DNA from: Variovorax atrisoli 110B
GTDB taxonomy: Bacteria > Pseudomonadota > Gammaproteobacteria > Burkholderiales > Burkholderiaceae_C
Length of the DNA stretch: 64,000 bases
Assembly: GCF_000382045.1 (NCBI RefSeq)
Contig: NZ_KB907456.1
Coordinates: forward strand, 1-64,000
Direction of reading: 5' to 3'
Below, piece after piece: positions 11,836 to 22,298 of this stretch (positions are counted from its first letter, which is position 1; each line of letters starts with the position of its first letter). The translations under genes were made by a program, and so were the position numbers. The notes under the pieces are model-generated. The model was given only the letters and a program-made list of their open reading frames with translations, was not told the origin of the DNA and did no database searches.

Positions 11836-13019
11836 ATGAACAGTGGTGTCAGTAGCGGTGCCCCGAAGCGCGCCGGTCGCCGCTACGCGGTGGCTCTGTC
11901 GCTCGTTTCGCTGGCGGCCGTGGCGGGCGCCGGCATGCTCTGGGGGCGCGGCTCCGCTGCCGAGGTCGAGTCGGTGGCAGTGGCGCGGACGACCATCGAA
12001 TCGAGCGTAACCGCGCTTGGCGTGCTGCAGCCGCGGCACTATGTGGACGTGGGCGCGCAGGTCTCGGGCCAGATCCTCAAGCTGCGGGCGCAGCCCGGCG
12101 ACATCGTCGCCAAGGGGCAGTTGCTGGTCGAGATCGATCCGAGCGTGCAGCAGGCCACGGTCGACGCGGGCCGAGCGTCGCTCGCGGGCCAGCGGGCACA
12201 GCTGGCGGACCAGCAGGCGCAGCACCGCCTCGCGCAGCAGCAACAGGCGCGGCAGCGCCAGATGGCTGCCGACGGTGCGACGCGCGAAGAAGACGTGCAG
12301 AGTGCGGAGGCCACGCTGGCTTCCGCCGCCGCGCGAGTGCGCAATCTCGAAGCCCAGATCGCGCAGACCCAGGCCACGCTGAAGGCCGACGAGGCCAGGC
12401 TCGGCTACACCCGTATCTACGCGCCGATGGCCGGCACCATCGTGTCCGTCGAGGCGCGCGAAGGCCAGACGCTGAATGCCGCCTACCAGACGCCGAATGT
12501 GCTGCGCATCGCCGACCTGTCGTCGATGACCGTGTGGTCCGAGGTGTCGGAGGCGGACGTGCGTCGCATCAAGGCGGGCATGCCGGTCTACTTCACCACG
12601 CTCGGCGAAAGCCGGCGCCAGTGGCAAGGCAAGGTGCGCCAGCTGCTGCCTGCGCCGCCGCTGCCGGAGAACAAGTCGGGCAACAGCGACAGCGGAGCGC
12701 GCCAGTCGGCCGCGTCCAGCAAGGTGGTGGTCTATACCGCGCTCTTCGATGTCGACAACGCCGACGGCGAGCTCATGCCGCAGATGACCGCGAAAGTATC
12801 GTTCGTCGAGTACGCCGAGAAGGACGTGCTCACTGTGCCGCTGGCTGCACTCGTGCCCGTGGCCGGCAGCGCCGATCGCTTCACCGCCCGTGTGTTGCGC
12901 GCCGACGGCAAGGCGGAGCGGCGCGAGTTGCGCATCGGTGTGCGCAACCGCCTGGCGGCCCAGGTGCTCGAAGGGGTGCAGGCCGGCGAGCGCATCGTCG
13001 TGGGCAAGGCGGCGAAGGA

Positions 13020-13023
<4 letters not shown>
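11836..13023 (+). CDS. macA: MacA-like periplasmic adaptor (PvdR-type)
   Basis: A 395-aa membrane-fusion protein of a tripartite MacAB-type pump. One N-terminal membrane anchor (about 18-35) is followed by a biotinyl-lipoyl-like half motif (VDVGAQVSGQILKL), a long alpha-hairpin rich in Q and A (about 110-200) and the second half motif with beta-barrel (YAPMAGTIVSVEA). It sits 12 bp after the Fur-like gene and overlaps the ATPase/permease gene by 4 bp (ATGA). Beside siderophore genes this pump corresponds to PvdRT-OmpQ of pseudomonads, which secretes or recycles siderophore from the periplasm. A general drug or peptide pump role cannot be excluded from sequence alone. Confidence 0.88.
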
Positions 13024-15017
<1,994 letters not shown>

Positions 15018-15019
15018 CC

Positions 15020-16462
15020 ATGCCCAGGACGCGCCCGGTTTACGTTGCCTGTTGGATGGCCTTGCTGTGCGCGGCGTTGACGTCCGGCTGTGCGCTGCAC
15101 GGCGACCGTGCCGAGCGCGCGGTGGAGCTTCCCTCCGTGTGGCGTCACGCGCAGGTCGACGACACCACGGGTCCGATCGATGCGCAATGGTGGCGCAGCT
15201 TCGGCAGCACGGAGCTCGACGCGGTGATTGCGCGCGCCCAATCGCAAAGCAACGATCTGGCCGCTGCTGTCTCGCGGGTGCGGCAGGGCGATGCGCGGGC
15301 GCGCATCGCCGGCGCGGCACTGCAGCCCCAGGTCACGGCCAGCCTCGGCATCGGCCGCGAGGGGCGCCTAGGCAGTGACGCCACGGTCGCCGGCAGCACT
15401 TATGCCGCGGGTTTTGCCGCCACCTATGAACTCGACCTGTGGGGCCGAAGCGCCGCGTTGCGCGACGAGGCGCTGCAAGGCTCGCGCGCCAGCACCTTCG
15501 ACCGCGACACGGTGCGGCTCACGGTGACGGCAGACGTCGCCGGCAGCTGGCTGCTTGCGCTGGCCTTGCGTGAGCGCGCCGAGATTGCCGCGCGCAATCT
15601 CGACAATGCGCGTCGCGTGCTGGCACTGGTGGAGGCGCGCAGCCGCGCCGGCGCCGTGTCGCCGCTGGATCTCGCGCAGCAGCGTGGACTGGTGGCTGCA
15701 CAGCAGCGCGCACACGCGGCGTTGCGTCAGCAGGCCAGCGATGCGGAGACTGCGCTCGCACTGTTGCTGGGCACCACGGCAAAGGCGTTCGAACTGCAAG
15801 GGCCGCGGCTCGACGCGCTTCAGGTTCCCGTCATCGGCGTGGACGCGCCCTCTGCCCTGCTGGTGCGCCGCCCGGACATCGCGCGCGCGGAAGCCCGGTT
15901 GGCCGCCGCCGACGCCAACGTGCTGGCGGCACGCGCCGCGCTGCTGCCGACCGTTTCCCTGAGTGCGACGGTGGGCACCGGGGAAAGCCGTTTCGGCAGG
16001 CTCTTCGACAATCCGCTCTACGGCCTGGCTGCCGGTCTGGCGGCGCCGGTCTTCGACGGAGGGCGCCTGGCCGGCAATCGGCAACTGGCCGAGGCGAAGC
16101 GCGAAGAACTGCTGGCCGACTACCGGGCCGCTATCGTCGGTGCGTTCGCGGATGCTGAGACCGCGCTGAATGGTGTGTCGGCGATCGATGCGCAGGCCGC
16201 TGCACAGGCAGCCGAGCTTGCCGAGGCGCGCCGTGCGGCAGAATTGTCCGAAGCCCGCTATCGCGCTGGCGCCGAGACCCTGCTCGCATTGCTCGATGCG
16301 CAGCGCACTCTCTACGCCGCGCAGGATCTTTCGGTGCAGCTGCGCATGGCGCGTCTGCAGGCACGGGTCTCGCTCTACCGTGCAATGGGCGGTGGATGGC
16401 AGGAGCCCCGGTGCACGGGTGTCGCGCCCGCCGCCGATGAAGGACATACCGAATGCGCTTGA
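15020..16462 (+). CDS. NodT-family outer-membrane efflux lipoprotein (OmpQ-type)
   Basis: A 480-aa TolC-like channel protein. A lipoprotein signal peptide ends at LTSGC near residue 26. Two repeats of long helical hairpins follow, with the typical ELDLWGR and RRPDIARAEARL motifs. It is the outer-membrane component for the preceding macAB pair. The ATG at 15020 is used; a GTG two codons upstream overlaps the macB stop and could serve instead. The last ten bases overlap the next gene, so adaptor, pump, channel and PepSY protein look like one transcript. Confidence 0.9.
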   Translation: MPRTRPVYVACWMALLCAALTSGCALHGDRAERAVELPSVWRHAQVDDTTGPIDAQWWRSFGSTELDAVIARAQSQSNDLAAAVSRVRQGDARARIAGAALQPQVTASLGIGREGRLGSDATVAGSTYAAGFAATYELDLWGRSAALRDEALQGSRASTFDRDTVRLTVTADVAGSWLLALALRERAEIAARNLDNARRVLALVEARSRAGAVSPLDLAQQRGLVAAQQRAHAALRQQASDAETALALLLGTTAKAFELQGPRLDALQVPVIGVDAPSALLVRRPDIARAEARLAAADANVLAARAALLPTVSLSATVGTGESRFGRLFDNPLYGLAAGLAAPVFDGGRLAGNRQLAEAKREELLADYRAAIVGAFADAETALNGVSAIDAQAAAQAAELAEARRAAELSEARYRAGAETLLALLDAQRTLYAAQDLSVQLRMARLQARVSLYRAMGGGWQEPRCTGVAPAADEGHTECA

Positions 16463-17769
16463 TGCTCGTGGCCCTGCATCGCTGGGCCGGCCTCCTGATG
16501 GCCGCATTTCTGTTCGTCGCCGGCCTGACTGGCGCCGTGATTTCGTGGGACCACGAAATCGACGAATGGCTCAATCCGCATCTCACAGATGCCCGCACGA
16601 CCGGGTCGGCCTTGTCCTCGCTGGAGCTGGCCAGGCAGATCGAGGCGCGGCATCCGCAGGTGCAGGTATCGGCGCTGCCGATGGCCGCCGAGCCGGGGCA
16701 TTCGCTGGCCTTCAGCGTGCAGGCGCGCGTCGATCCCGCCACCGGCCAGTTGTTCAAGCCCGGCTTCAACCAGGTCTTCATCGATCCGGCTTCCGGCGAA
16801 GAACTCGGGCGGCGCGAATGGGGTGCGGTCTGGCCGATCAGCAAGGAGAACTTCGTCTCGTTTCTCTACGTACTGCACTACAGCCTGCACCTGCCGAAGT
16901 TCTGGGGCATCGATCGCTGGGGCGTATGGCTGATGGGCGTGATCGCGCTCGTCTGGACCATCGACTGCTTCACCGGCTTCTACCTGACGCTGCCGATGCG
17001 CCGGCCGAAGAAGCCCGCGGCGGGCGAGGCGCGCGCAGCCGACGGAGCCAAGGCCTGGTGGCAACGCTGGAAGCCGGCGTGGAAGGTCCGCTGGCGCGGC
17101 GGTTCATACAAGCTGAATTTCGACCTGCATCGCGCCGGTAGCCTGTGGACCTGGGCGCTGTTGTTCATCGTGGCGTTCACCGCCTTCTCGCTGAATCTGT
17201 ACCGGGAGGTGTTCTTCCCTGCAATGTCGCTGGTGTCCGACGTGACGCCCATGCCTTTCGAGCAACGCCAGCCTGCCCCCGAGGAAAAACCGGTGATCCC
17301 CCGGCTCGGCTATGCAGATGTGCTCGGCAAGGTAACGCAGGAGGCGCAGCGTCTCGGCTGGCAGGAACCCGTGGGGGAGCTCTTCTATGCCGAGCTTTTC
17401 GGCATCTACGGCGCGCAGTTCTATGCGCCGGAAGACGAGCATGGGTCAGGCGGCGTCGGACATCGGATCCTGTATATCGATGGCGTCGACGGGCGCTTCG
17501 TCGGCATCCGCGAGCCCTGGAAGGGCACGGCCGCCGATATCTTCGTGCAGGCACAGTTCCCGGTGCACTCGGGCCGCATCCTCGGGCTGCCGGGGCGCAT
17601 CCTGATTTCCGTGATGGGCCTGGTGGTAGCGATGCTGAGCGTGACCGGCGTCGTGATCTGGCTGCGCAAGCGCAAGGCGTACCTGAAATCCCGGGAGCAG
17701 CAACAGCAACAGCAGGTCACAGGGCCTCCCGTGCTGCAGCCCACGACGGGTGCGGGAACGCCCGGCTGA
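16453..17769 (+). CDS. PepSY-associated transmembrane protein, candidate ferric-siderophore reductase
   Basis: A 438-aa inner-membrane protein of the PepSY_TM (DUF3526/PiuB-like) group. The first helix near residues 10-32 (WAGLLMAAFLFVAGLTGAVI) is followed by a periplasmic PepSY-type domain, three further helices around 155-175, 230-250 and 376-400, and a glutamine-rich C-terminus. The family includes FpvG, the membrane protein that reduces ferripyoverdine in the P. aeruginosa periplasm. The position directly after a PvdRT-OmpQ-like pump supports a similar job here, but this is inference. Its start overlaps the channel gene by 10 bp. Confidence 0.8.
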   Translation: MRLMLVALHRWAGLLMAAFLFVAGLTGAVISWDHEIDEWLNPHLTDARTTGSALSSLELARQIEARHPQVQVSALPMAAEPGHSLAFSVQARVDPATGQLFKPGFNQVFIDPASGEELGRREWGAVWPISKENFVSFLYVLHYSLHLPKFWGIDRWGVWLMGVIALVWTIDCFTGFYLTLPMRRPKKPAAGEARAADGAKAWWQRWKPAWKVRWRGGSYKLNFDLHRAGSLWTWALLFIVAFTAFSLNLYREVFFPAMSLVSDVTPMPFEQRQPAPEEKPVIPRLGYADVLGKVTQEAQRLGWQEPVGELFYAELFGIYGAQFYAPEDEHGSGGVGHRILYIDGVDGRFVGIREPWKGTAADIFVQAQFPVHSGRILGLPGRILISVMGLVVAMLSVTGVVIWLRKRKAYLKSREQQQQQQVTGPPVLQPTTGAGTPG

Positions 17770-17887
17770 ACATTCCGGTTTTCGAAACGTCATTTTCAAG
17801 AGACGCCTTTGCGCGCCGGCATTCCCGGCCCTGCATCGGCCTCGACGGTCGTCGTTCCGAATCAACAACACAGCGCCTGGAGTAGCA

Positions 17888-18127
17888 GTGGTCCCGCAAA
17901 ACGATCCGAAGGCGCAGTACGCCGAGGAAACCGCATGGCGTCTCTACATGGACCTCAGGGAGAACCCATGCCGCACGGGCGCGTTGAAGCTGACCCACTG
18001 GTTGCGGGAAGACCAGGCGCATCCGCGCGCATTCGATCGCGCCCTGCGCCTCTGGGCGCTCGCGGGTGCCGCGCTGGTCGTCAGTCGCCGCAGGAATTTT
18101 CATCCGCCCACGGGCGGGCTCGAATGA
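17888..18127 (+). CDS. Small FecR N-terminal-like (DUF4880-type) protein 1
   Basis: A 79-aa open frame from GTG with GGAG seven bases upstream. The sequence AEETAWRLYMDLRENP...LTHWLREDQAHPRAFDRALRLW has the A-x2-W-x2-L ... W-L-x5-H-x-A-x2-x-A spacing of the cytoplasmic N-terminal domain of FecR (DUF4880), the part that binds the sigma factor. No membrane anchor or FecR domain follows, only a short hydrophobic patch (LWALAGAALVV). It overlaps the next gene by 4 bp (ATGA). I infer a stand-alone modulator of the nearby sigma factor. It is too short for certainty. Confidence 0.6.
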   Translation: MVPQNDPKAQYAEETAWRLYMDLRENPCRTGALKLTHWLREDQAHPRAFDRALRLWALAGAALVVSRRRNFHPPTGGLE

Positions 18128-18351
18128 AGCGCGACGGGCCGGTCACGCGCACGCTCGTGCCCGAGGAGTGCATTCGCACCGCGGCGTCGCTTTTTGCCTG
18201 CGTGCATGCGTCACCGAGCTTGCAGAACGCCGAGCAACTGGCCCAGTGGTTGGGAAAGGACCCGCGTCATCTGCGTGCGCTCGACATCGCGCTGGCGGAG
18301 TGGGGCTTGGCGCAGTCCGGCCACCCTGTCGGGAACGTGCCCGGCGCCTGA
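18124..18351 (+). CDS. Small FecR N-terminal-like (DUF4880-type) protein 2
   Basis: A 75-aa frame starting in the stop codon of the previous small gene. AASLFACVHASPSLQNAEQLAQWLGKDPRHLRALDIALAEW shows the same W-L-x-K/E-D-P-x-H-x-x-A-x-D-x-A-L pattern as its neighbour and as FecR N-terminal domains. The two are probably diverged duplicates of one domain. The gene converges on fecR, with stops only 31 bp apart. Function unknown beyond the likely link to the FecI/FecR system. Confidence 0.58.
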   Translation: MKRDGPVTRTLVPEECIRTAASLFACVHASPSLQNAEQLAQWLGKDPRHLRALDIALAEWGLAQSGHPVGNVPGA

Positions 18352-18382
18352 GAGTCGGGCAGGCGGCGAAGGACCGACCGGC

Positions 18383-19447
18383 TCAGCGCACTCGCAGGGC
18401 CACGCTGCCATCCGGCCGTGGTTCTGTGGCGAGGGGCAGGATCGTCGGCAACACGGCAACGAGGCCATCGGAATCGTTGGTGCGGAAGCGGCCCGACAGC
18501 CGCATCGCGTCGATGCGAGAGTTCGTGCTGACGATGGGGCGTGCGCGATAGCTGTTGACTGCGGCCAGGGCGTCGCCGAGCGGCGTATTCTCGAAGACCA
18601 GCCAGCCGCTGCGCCAGGCGGACAGGGCGGCCGTGTCCGTCTGCCGCACGGCGGCTGCGTGGCCGTCCTGGATTTCCAGCAAATCGCCCATGCGCAGATC
18701 GATTACTTCCGCTTCCGCGCCGGCGGCGCCGTCCCGCGGCGACACGCGCACGCGCACATGGCCATTCTCCACGCCCACTGTGAGCGGGCCGCCGCGGTCG
18801 CGCACAGTGAATGCGGTACCGACCACTTCGATGCTGGCACCGCGCGTGCGGACGTGAAAGGGGCGGGTCGTGTCGCGCGCCACTTCGAAGCGCACTTCGC
18901 CGTGCGCCATGTCGACGGTGCGGCGCTGGCGATAGAGCGTCACATCGATCGCGCTCTGCGGCGCCAGGTCGAGCTGGCTGCCGGACGCATCGCCGCGGCC
19001 GTCGGTCAGCGTCACCTTGAGCATCTGAGCCGTCCGGGTTTCGTAGGCAGCGCGAAACACTGGTTGCTGCCAGTACCACTGCACGCCTCGGCCCGCGACC
19101 AGGCCGGTACCCAGGAAGGCTGCGACCGAAAGCAGCATCTTGCGGCGCTGCTGGCGGTGCGTCGACGTCGTGGCGGCAGCTGCCGCATTGGCCATCAGAG
19201 CGGCTTCGGGTTCGTCGAAGTGCGCGCGCAGGTCGCTTGCCATGCCGCCGAGCGCATCCCAGCGCTCGTGCGCCTCCTGCACGGCTGCCGCGTGCTCCGC
19301 CGATTTGCTGCGCCACTGGTCGAGCAACGCGCGGGCGCGGCCCGCGGCTTCGCCGGTGGCGATCTCGCCTTCGACGATCAGCGCGAGCGCGCGCTCGATC
19401 AGCCGTTCGCGCGGAGGAGCGCCGACCGCCATGCTGCCGCCGTTCAC
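18383..19447 (-). CDS. fecR: FecR-type anti-sigma/signal transducer
   Basis: A 354-aa inner-membrane regulator. The cytoplasmic DUF4880 domain (about 10-75, LLDQWRSKSAEHAAAVQEAHERW) is followed by one transmembrane helix near 105-122 (MLLSVAAFLGTGLVAG). The periplasmic FecR domain (about 138-245) contains DLAPQSAIDVTLYRQRR and FHVRTRGASIEVVGTAF, and a STN-like C-terminal end has LVFENTPLGDALAAVNSY. The GTG start overlaps the fecI stop (GTGA). Known FecR proteins receive the signal from the STN domain of a ligand-loaded receptor and control the cognate sigma factor. The STN receptor at 3552-5990 is the obvious partner, though 12 kb away. Confidence 0.92.
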   Translation of the reverse strand: MNGGSMAVGAPPRERLIERALALIVEGEIATGEAAGRARALLDQWRSKSAEHAAAVQEAHERWDALGGMASDLRAHFDEPEAALMANAAAAATTSTHRQQRRKMLLSVAAFLGTGLVAGRGVQWYWQQPVFRAAYETRTAQMLKVTLTDGRGDASGSQLDLAPQSAIDVTLYRQRRTVDMAHGEVRFEVARDTTRPFHVRTRGASIEVVGTAFTVRDRGGPLTVGVENGHVRVRVSPRDGAAGAEAEVIDLRMGDLLEIQDGHAAAVRQTDTAALSAWRSGWLVFENTPLGDALAAVNSYRARPIVSTNSRIDAMRLSGRFRTNDSDGLVAVLPTILPLATEPRPDGSVALRVR

Positions 19448-20064
19448 GAGAAGTCTTCTGCCAATGCCGCGTCGAAGCCCGGCCGGCTCAGCACGACCTG
19501 GGGTTCGATCAGCTCCGAGCGCAGTTCGGCGAATACGCGCGAGCAGTCGATGGTGGCGCGCAGCAGGTGCTTGGCCACGGCCATTTCGGTGATGTTCAGC
19601 CGATGCGCTATTTCACTGCGCGTGTGGCCGTAGGCGCGAAACAGCAGGAAGACTTCACGCCGGCGCGGCGGCAGTTGTTCCATGGTTTCGACCACCCGCG
19701 CCAGAACCCGTTGCTGGGCCACGACGTATTCGCTGGACTGCGCCGTCTGCTGCGTGCCGATGCCTGCATGCGTGCCGGCCCACTCCTGGGCGACCTTGCG
19801 CCGGCGAGCGTCGTCGACGCACAGGTTGCGCGCCACGCGAAACAGCAGGGCCCGAGGCGATTCGATGGCGTTGGCATTGGCGTCCAGCAGGTCGGACGGG
19901 GCATCGCCGCGATTGCCGCCGCGCGCCTTGAGGGCTGCCGTGTAGACCCGCTCGAAGCTCGATTGCGCGATGTCGGCCGCGTAGTGCGGATCTCTCAGGT
20001 CGCGAGTCAGCTGCCGGCGCAAGTCCGCATAGTGAGCTACAAGTTCCTGGACGAGGTCGCGCAT
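19444..20064 (-). CDS. fecI: FecI-type extracytoplasmic-function sigma factor
   Basis: A 206-aa ECF sigma factor. Region 2 is seen as DIAQSSFERVYTAAL and SPRALLFRVARNLCVDDARRR, and region 4 as LPPRRREVFLLFRAYGHTRSEIAHRL followed by NITEMAVAKHLLRA. The start MRDLVQEL has AGAAGG six to seven bases upstream; the longer in-frame ATG at 20235 would add 57 atypical residues. It is translationally coupled to fecR. A Fur box lies 140 bp upstream, so iron-loaded Fur should repress it. Together with FecR it should switch on the siderophore uptake genes. Confidence 0.92.
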   Translation of the reverse strand: MRDLVQELVAHYADLRRQLTRDLRDPHYAADIAQSSFERVYTAALKARGGNRGDAPSDLLDANANAIESPRALLFRVARNLCVDDARRRKVAQEWAGTHAGIGTQQTAQSSEYVVAQQRVLARVVETMEQLPPRRREVFLLFRAYGHTRSEIAHRLNITEMAVAKHLLRATIDCSRVFAELRSELIEPQVVLSRPGFDAALAEDFS

Positions 20065-20204
20065 CCGGCCGCCTTCTCGCAAGCATCGACGATGGGTCCC
20101 GGGGCTGCGTGCCTGAACGCGTCGACAAGACTGCCCCGACTTCCGCATGGGAAGAGGCGTGCAGGCCGTGCAGGCGCTTGGCTTCGAAGACCCCGGGGTT
20201 GGTG

Positions 20205-20223
20205 AATAAGAACTATTCTTATT
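20205..20223. promoter_or_regulatory. Fur box upstream of fecI
   Basis: AATAAGAACTATTCTTATT is a perfect 8-3-8 palindrome in an AT-rich island. It closely fits the 19-bp Fur consensus (GATAATGATAATCATTATC). It lies in the 273-bp gap between fecI (start 20064) and the FAD-oxidase stop (20338); nothing else gene-like is visible in that gap. Its placement predicts iron repression of the fecI-fecR transcript. Confidence 0.75.
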
Positions 20224-20337
20224 GGAGTGTATCACCGAATTGTTAGCTCAAGACATGACTGCGGCGCAGTCACGGATCGCCCGGCTGCTTCGCGCCGGGA
20301 AATAGCGGGTCTGGGCGGACGCGGGCCGCAGGTCTGC

Positions 20338-21783
20338 CTAGACCCGGATCACCCGCCCGGGGTTCAGGATGTTCTTCGGATCAAGCCCCCGCTTGATCGC
20401 CCGCATCATCTCCAGCGCCACCGGCGACTTGTGCTTCGCGAGCTTGTCGACCTTGAGCGAGCCCACGCCGTGCTCGGCCGAGAACGAGCCGCCGAACTTC
20501 TCGACCGCGTCGTACACCAGCGTGTTGATGCGCTCTTCCTCGTTCTTCAGGAAGGCCTTGGTATCGACGTTCTCCGGCGCCTGTACGTTGTAGTGCAGGT
20601 TGCCGTCGCCCAGGTGGCCGAAGTTGACCAGCCGCACGCCGGCGATCTCGCGCGCCAGCAGCGCGTCGGTCTCCTGAACGAAGGCAGGGATGCGCGAGAC
20701 GGGAATCGAGATGTCGTGCTTGATGTTCAGGCCTTCCTCGGCCTGTGCGAGCGGAATGCTCTCGCGGATGTGCCACAGCTGGTGCGCCTGCGTGAGGTTC
20801 TCGGCCACCACCGCGTCGGTCACGCAGCCGTCCTCGAAGGCGGTTTCGAGCAGCGCCTCGAAGCGCGCGCGGGCGTGGTCCTCGGATTCGCTGTCGGAGT
20901 TCTCCAGCAGCACGCAGTAGGGCACTGAATCGTCGCCGATGAAGGGCACGCGCAGCTGGGGCATGTGCTTGTCGACCAGGCTCAGCGCGAACTTGCCCAT
21001 CACCTCGAAGCCGGTGAGGCCGGGGCCCAGGTGCTTGTGGGCGAGGCCCAGCAGGGTCACCGCGTGGTCGAGTGACGGCACTGCGGCCCAGGCCGTGAGC
21101 TGCGCGGCGGGCAGCGGGTAGAGCTTCATGGTCGCCGCGGTGATGATGCCCAGCGTGCCCTCGCTGCCGACGAACAGGTCGCGCAGGTCGTAGCCGGTGT
21201 TGTCCTTGCGCAGGCCGCTGGTGCCTTCCCAGATCTCGCCCTGCGGCGTGACCACCTCCAGGCCCAGGCACAGCTCGCGCGTGTTGCCGTAGCGCACGAC
21301 CTGCGTGCCGCCCGCGTTGGTCGCGAGGTTGCCGCCGATGGTGCAGCTGCCCTCGGCCGCGAGGCTCAGCGGGAACAGGTAGCCGGCTTTCTCGGCGGTT
21401 TCCTGCAACGTCTGCAGGATGCAGCCGGCCTCCACCGTCATCGTGAGGTTGGCGGCGTCGATGGTGCGGATCGCGTTCATGCGCTGCAGGCTCAGCACCA
21501 CCTGCGTGCCGCTGTCGTCCGGAATGGAGCCGACCGCGAGGCCGGTATTGCCGCCTTGTGGAATGACGGCCGTGCCGGCCGCGGCGCAGGCCTTGACCAC
21601 GTCGGCCACCTGCTGCGTGTTGGCCGGACGCACCACGGCCAGCGACCTGCCGCGCGAGCGCTTGCGCCAGTCCTGCTCGTAGGCGGTGAGGTCGCCCTCG
21701 TTGAGCACGTGCGAGGCGCCGACGATGGCGCGCAGTCGTTCGATCAGGGCTGTGGAAGAAGCGGTAGTGGTGGCAGTGGTCAT
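20338..21783 (-). CDS. FAD-linked 2-hydroxyacid dehydrogenase (GlcD/D-lactate dehydrogenase family)
   Basis: A 481-aa flavoenzyme. An N-terminal PCMH-type FAD-binding domain has VIPQGGNTGL near residue 78, then AAEGSCTIGGNLATNAGG and DLRDLFVGSEGTLGIIT. A C-terminal FAD-oxidase domain ends with HLGDGNLHYN, FSAEHGVGSLK and LDPKNILNPG. This set is typical of D-2-hydroxyglutarate, D-lactate or glycolate-oxidase-like dehydrogenases; the substrate cannot be read from the sequence. ATG at 21783 overlaps the stop of the DUF2069 gene upstream (ATGA), a pairing that suggests co-transcription. Confidence 0.92.
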   Translation of the reverse strand: MTTATTTASSTALIERLRAIVGASHVLNEGDLTAYEQDWRKRSRGRSLAVVRPANTQQVADVVKACAAAGTAVIPQGGNTGLAVGSIPDDSGTQVVLSLQRMNAIRTIDAANLTMTVEAGCILQTLQETAEKAGYLFPLSLAAEGSCTIGGNLATNAGGTQVVRYGNTRELCLGLEVVTPQGEIWEGTSGLRKDNTGYDLRDLFVGSEGTLGIITAATMKLYPLPAAQLTAWAAVPSLDHAVTLLGLAHKHLGPGLTGFEVMGKFALSLVDKHMPQLRVPFIGDDSVPYCVLLENSDSESEDHARARFEALLETAFEDGCVTDAVVAENLTQAHQLWHIRESIPLAQAEEGLNIKHDISIPVSRIPAFVQETDALLAREIAGVRLVNFGHLGDGNLHYNVQAPENVDTKAFLKNEEERINTLVYDAVEKFGGSFSAEHGVGSLKVDKLAKHKSPVALEMMRAIKRGLDPKNILNPGRVIRV

Positions 21784-22190
21784 TGGGCGGAAGCCTCCAG
21801 TTGGCGGGCAGCGTTCTTGGCGTGGCGCAGGCGAAGCCGCACATGCCAGGCGCAGGCGGCGAAGAGCACGAGGCACAGCAGCACCTCGACGAGCGCGAGC
21901 ACCTGGCTCACGCCGCTGGTGTCGCTCCAGGCGCGCACCACGCCTTCGGTGAAATAGAGCCAGATCATCAGGCTGACCCAGCGGTAGGTGTACATGCGGT
22001 TCTTCCACAGCCCCGCGAGCGGAATGACCAGCGGCAGCACCTTCAGCGCCATCAGCGAGCCGCCGGGCCGCAGGGGCGCCAGCCACAGTTCCCAGGCCAG
22101 GCCCAGCACGATCAGGCCGAGCAGGCTGCCCACGGCGGCCCAGCGGGTGGCACGAACGGAGGATGGTGCTAGCGGCGAATTGGCATTCAT
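21780..22190 (-). CDS. DUF2069 membrane protein
   Basis: A 136-aa small integral membrane protein with four predicted helices (about 17-37, 45-62, 70-85 and 96-116). KVLPLVIPLAGLWKNRMYTYRW and the downstream FTEGVVRAW are typical of the DUF2069 family. Its biochemical function is not known. It is co-directional with and overlaps the FAD dehydrogenase gene by 4 bp. Confidence 0.82.
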   Translation of the reverse strand: MNANSPLAPSSVRATRWAAVGSLLGLIVLGLAWELWLAPLRPGGSLMALKVLPLVIPLAGLWKNRMYTYRWVSLMIWLYFTEGVVRAWSDTSGVSQVLALVEVLLCLVLFAACAWHVRLRLRHAKNAARQLEASAQ

Positions 22191-22200
22191 GAACGGGAGA

Positions 22201-22286
22201 CCGCGGAACCGGCTTTGCCAGGCCGCTGGTATTGCCCCGGCGAGGGGGTTGGCGCAGCGACACGAAGTGCGCGGAGGCTGGGGGAG
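22201..22286. repeat. Dispersed hairpin repeat, copy R1
   Basis: An approximately 86-bp element: CCGCGGAACCGGCTTTGCCA at the left, a GCCCC/GGGGG stem in the middle, then CACGAAGTGCG and GGCTGGGGGAG at the right. R2 (23530-23611) is a diverged copy in the same orientation on the other side of the BrkB gene. The right end provides the GGGGAG Shine-Dalgarno sequence of that gene. The 60393-60560 tandem shares the same core plan. Confidence 0.75.
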
Positions 22287-22298
22287 AGTTCAACTCCT

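Noticed and set aside
20065..20235. N-terminal extension of FecI from an ATG at 20235
   Set aside because: The extension is serine/proline/cysteine-rich, crosses the Fur box and has no sigma-factor similarity; MRDLVQEL has a better ribosome site.
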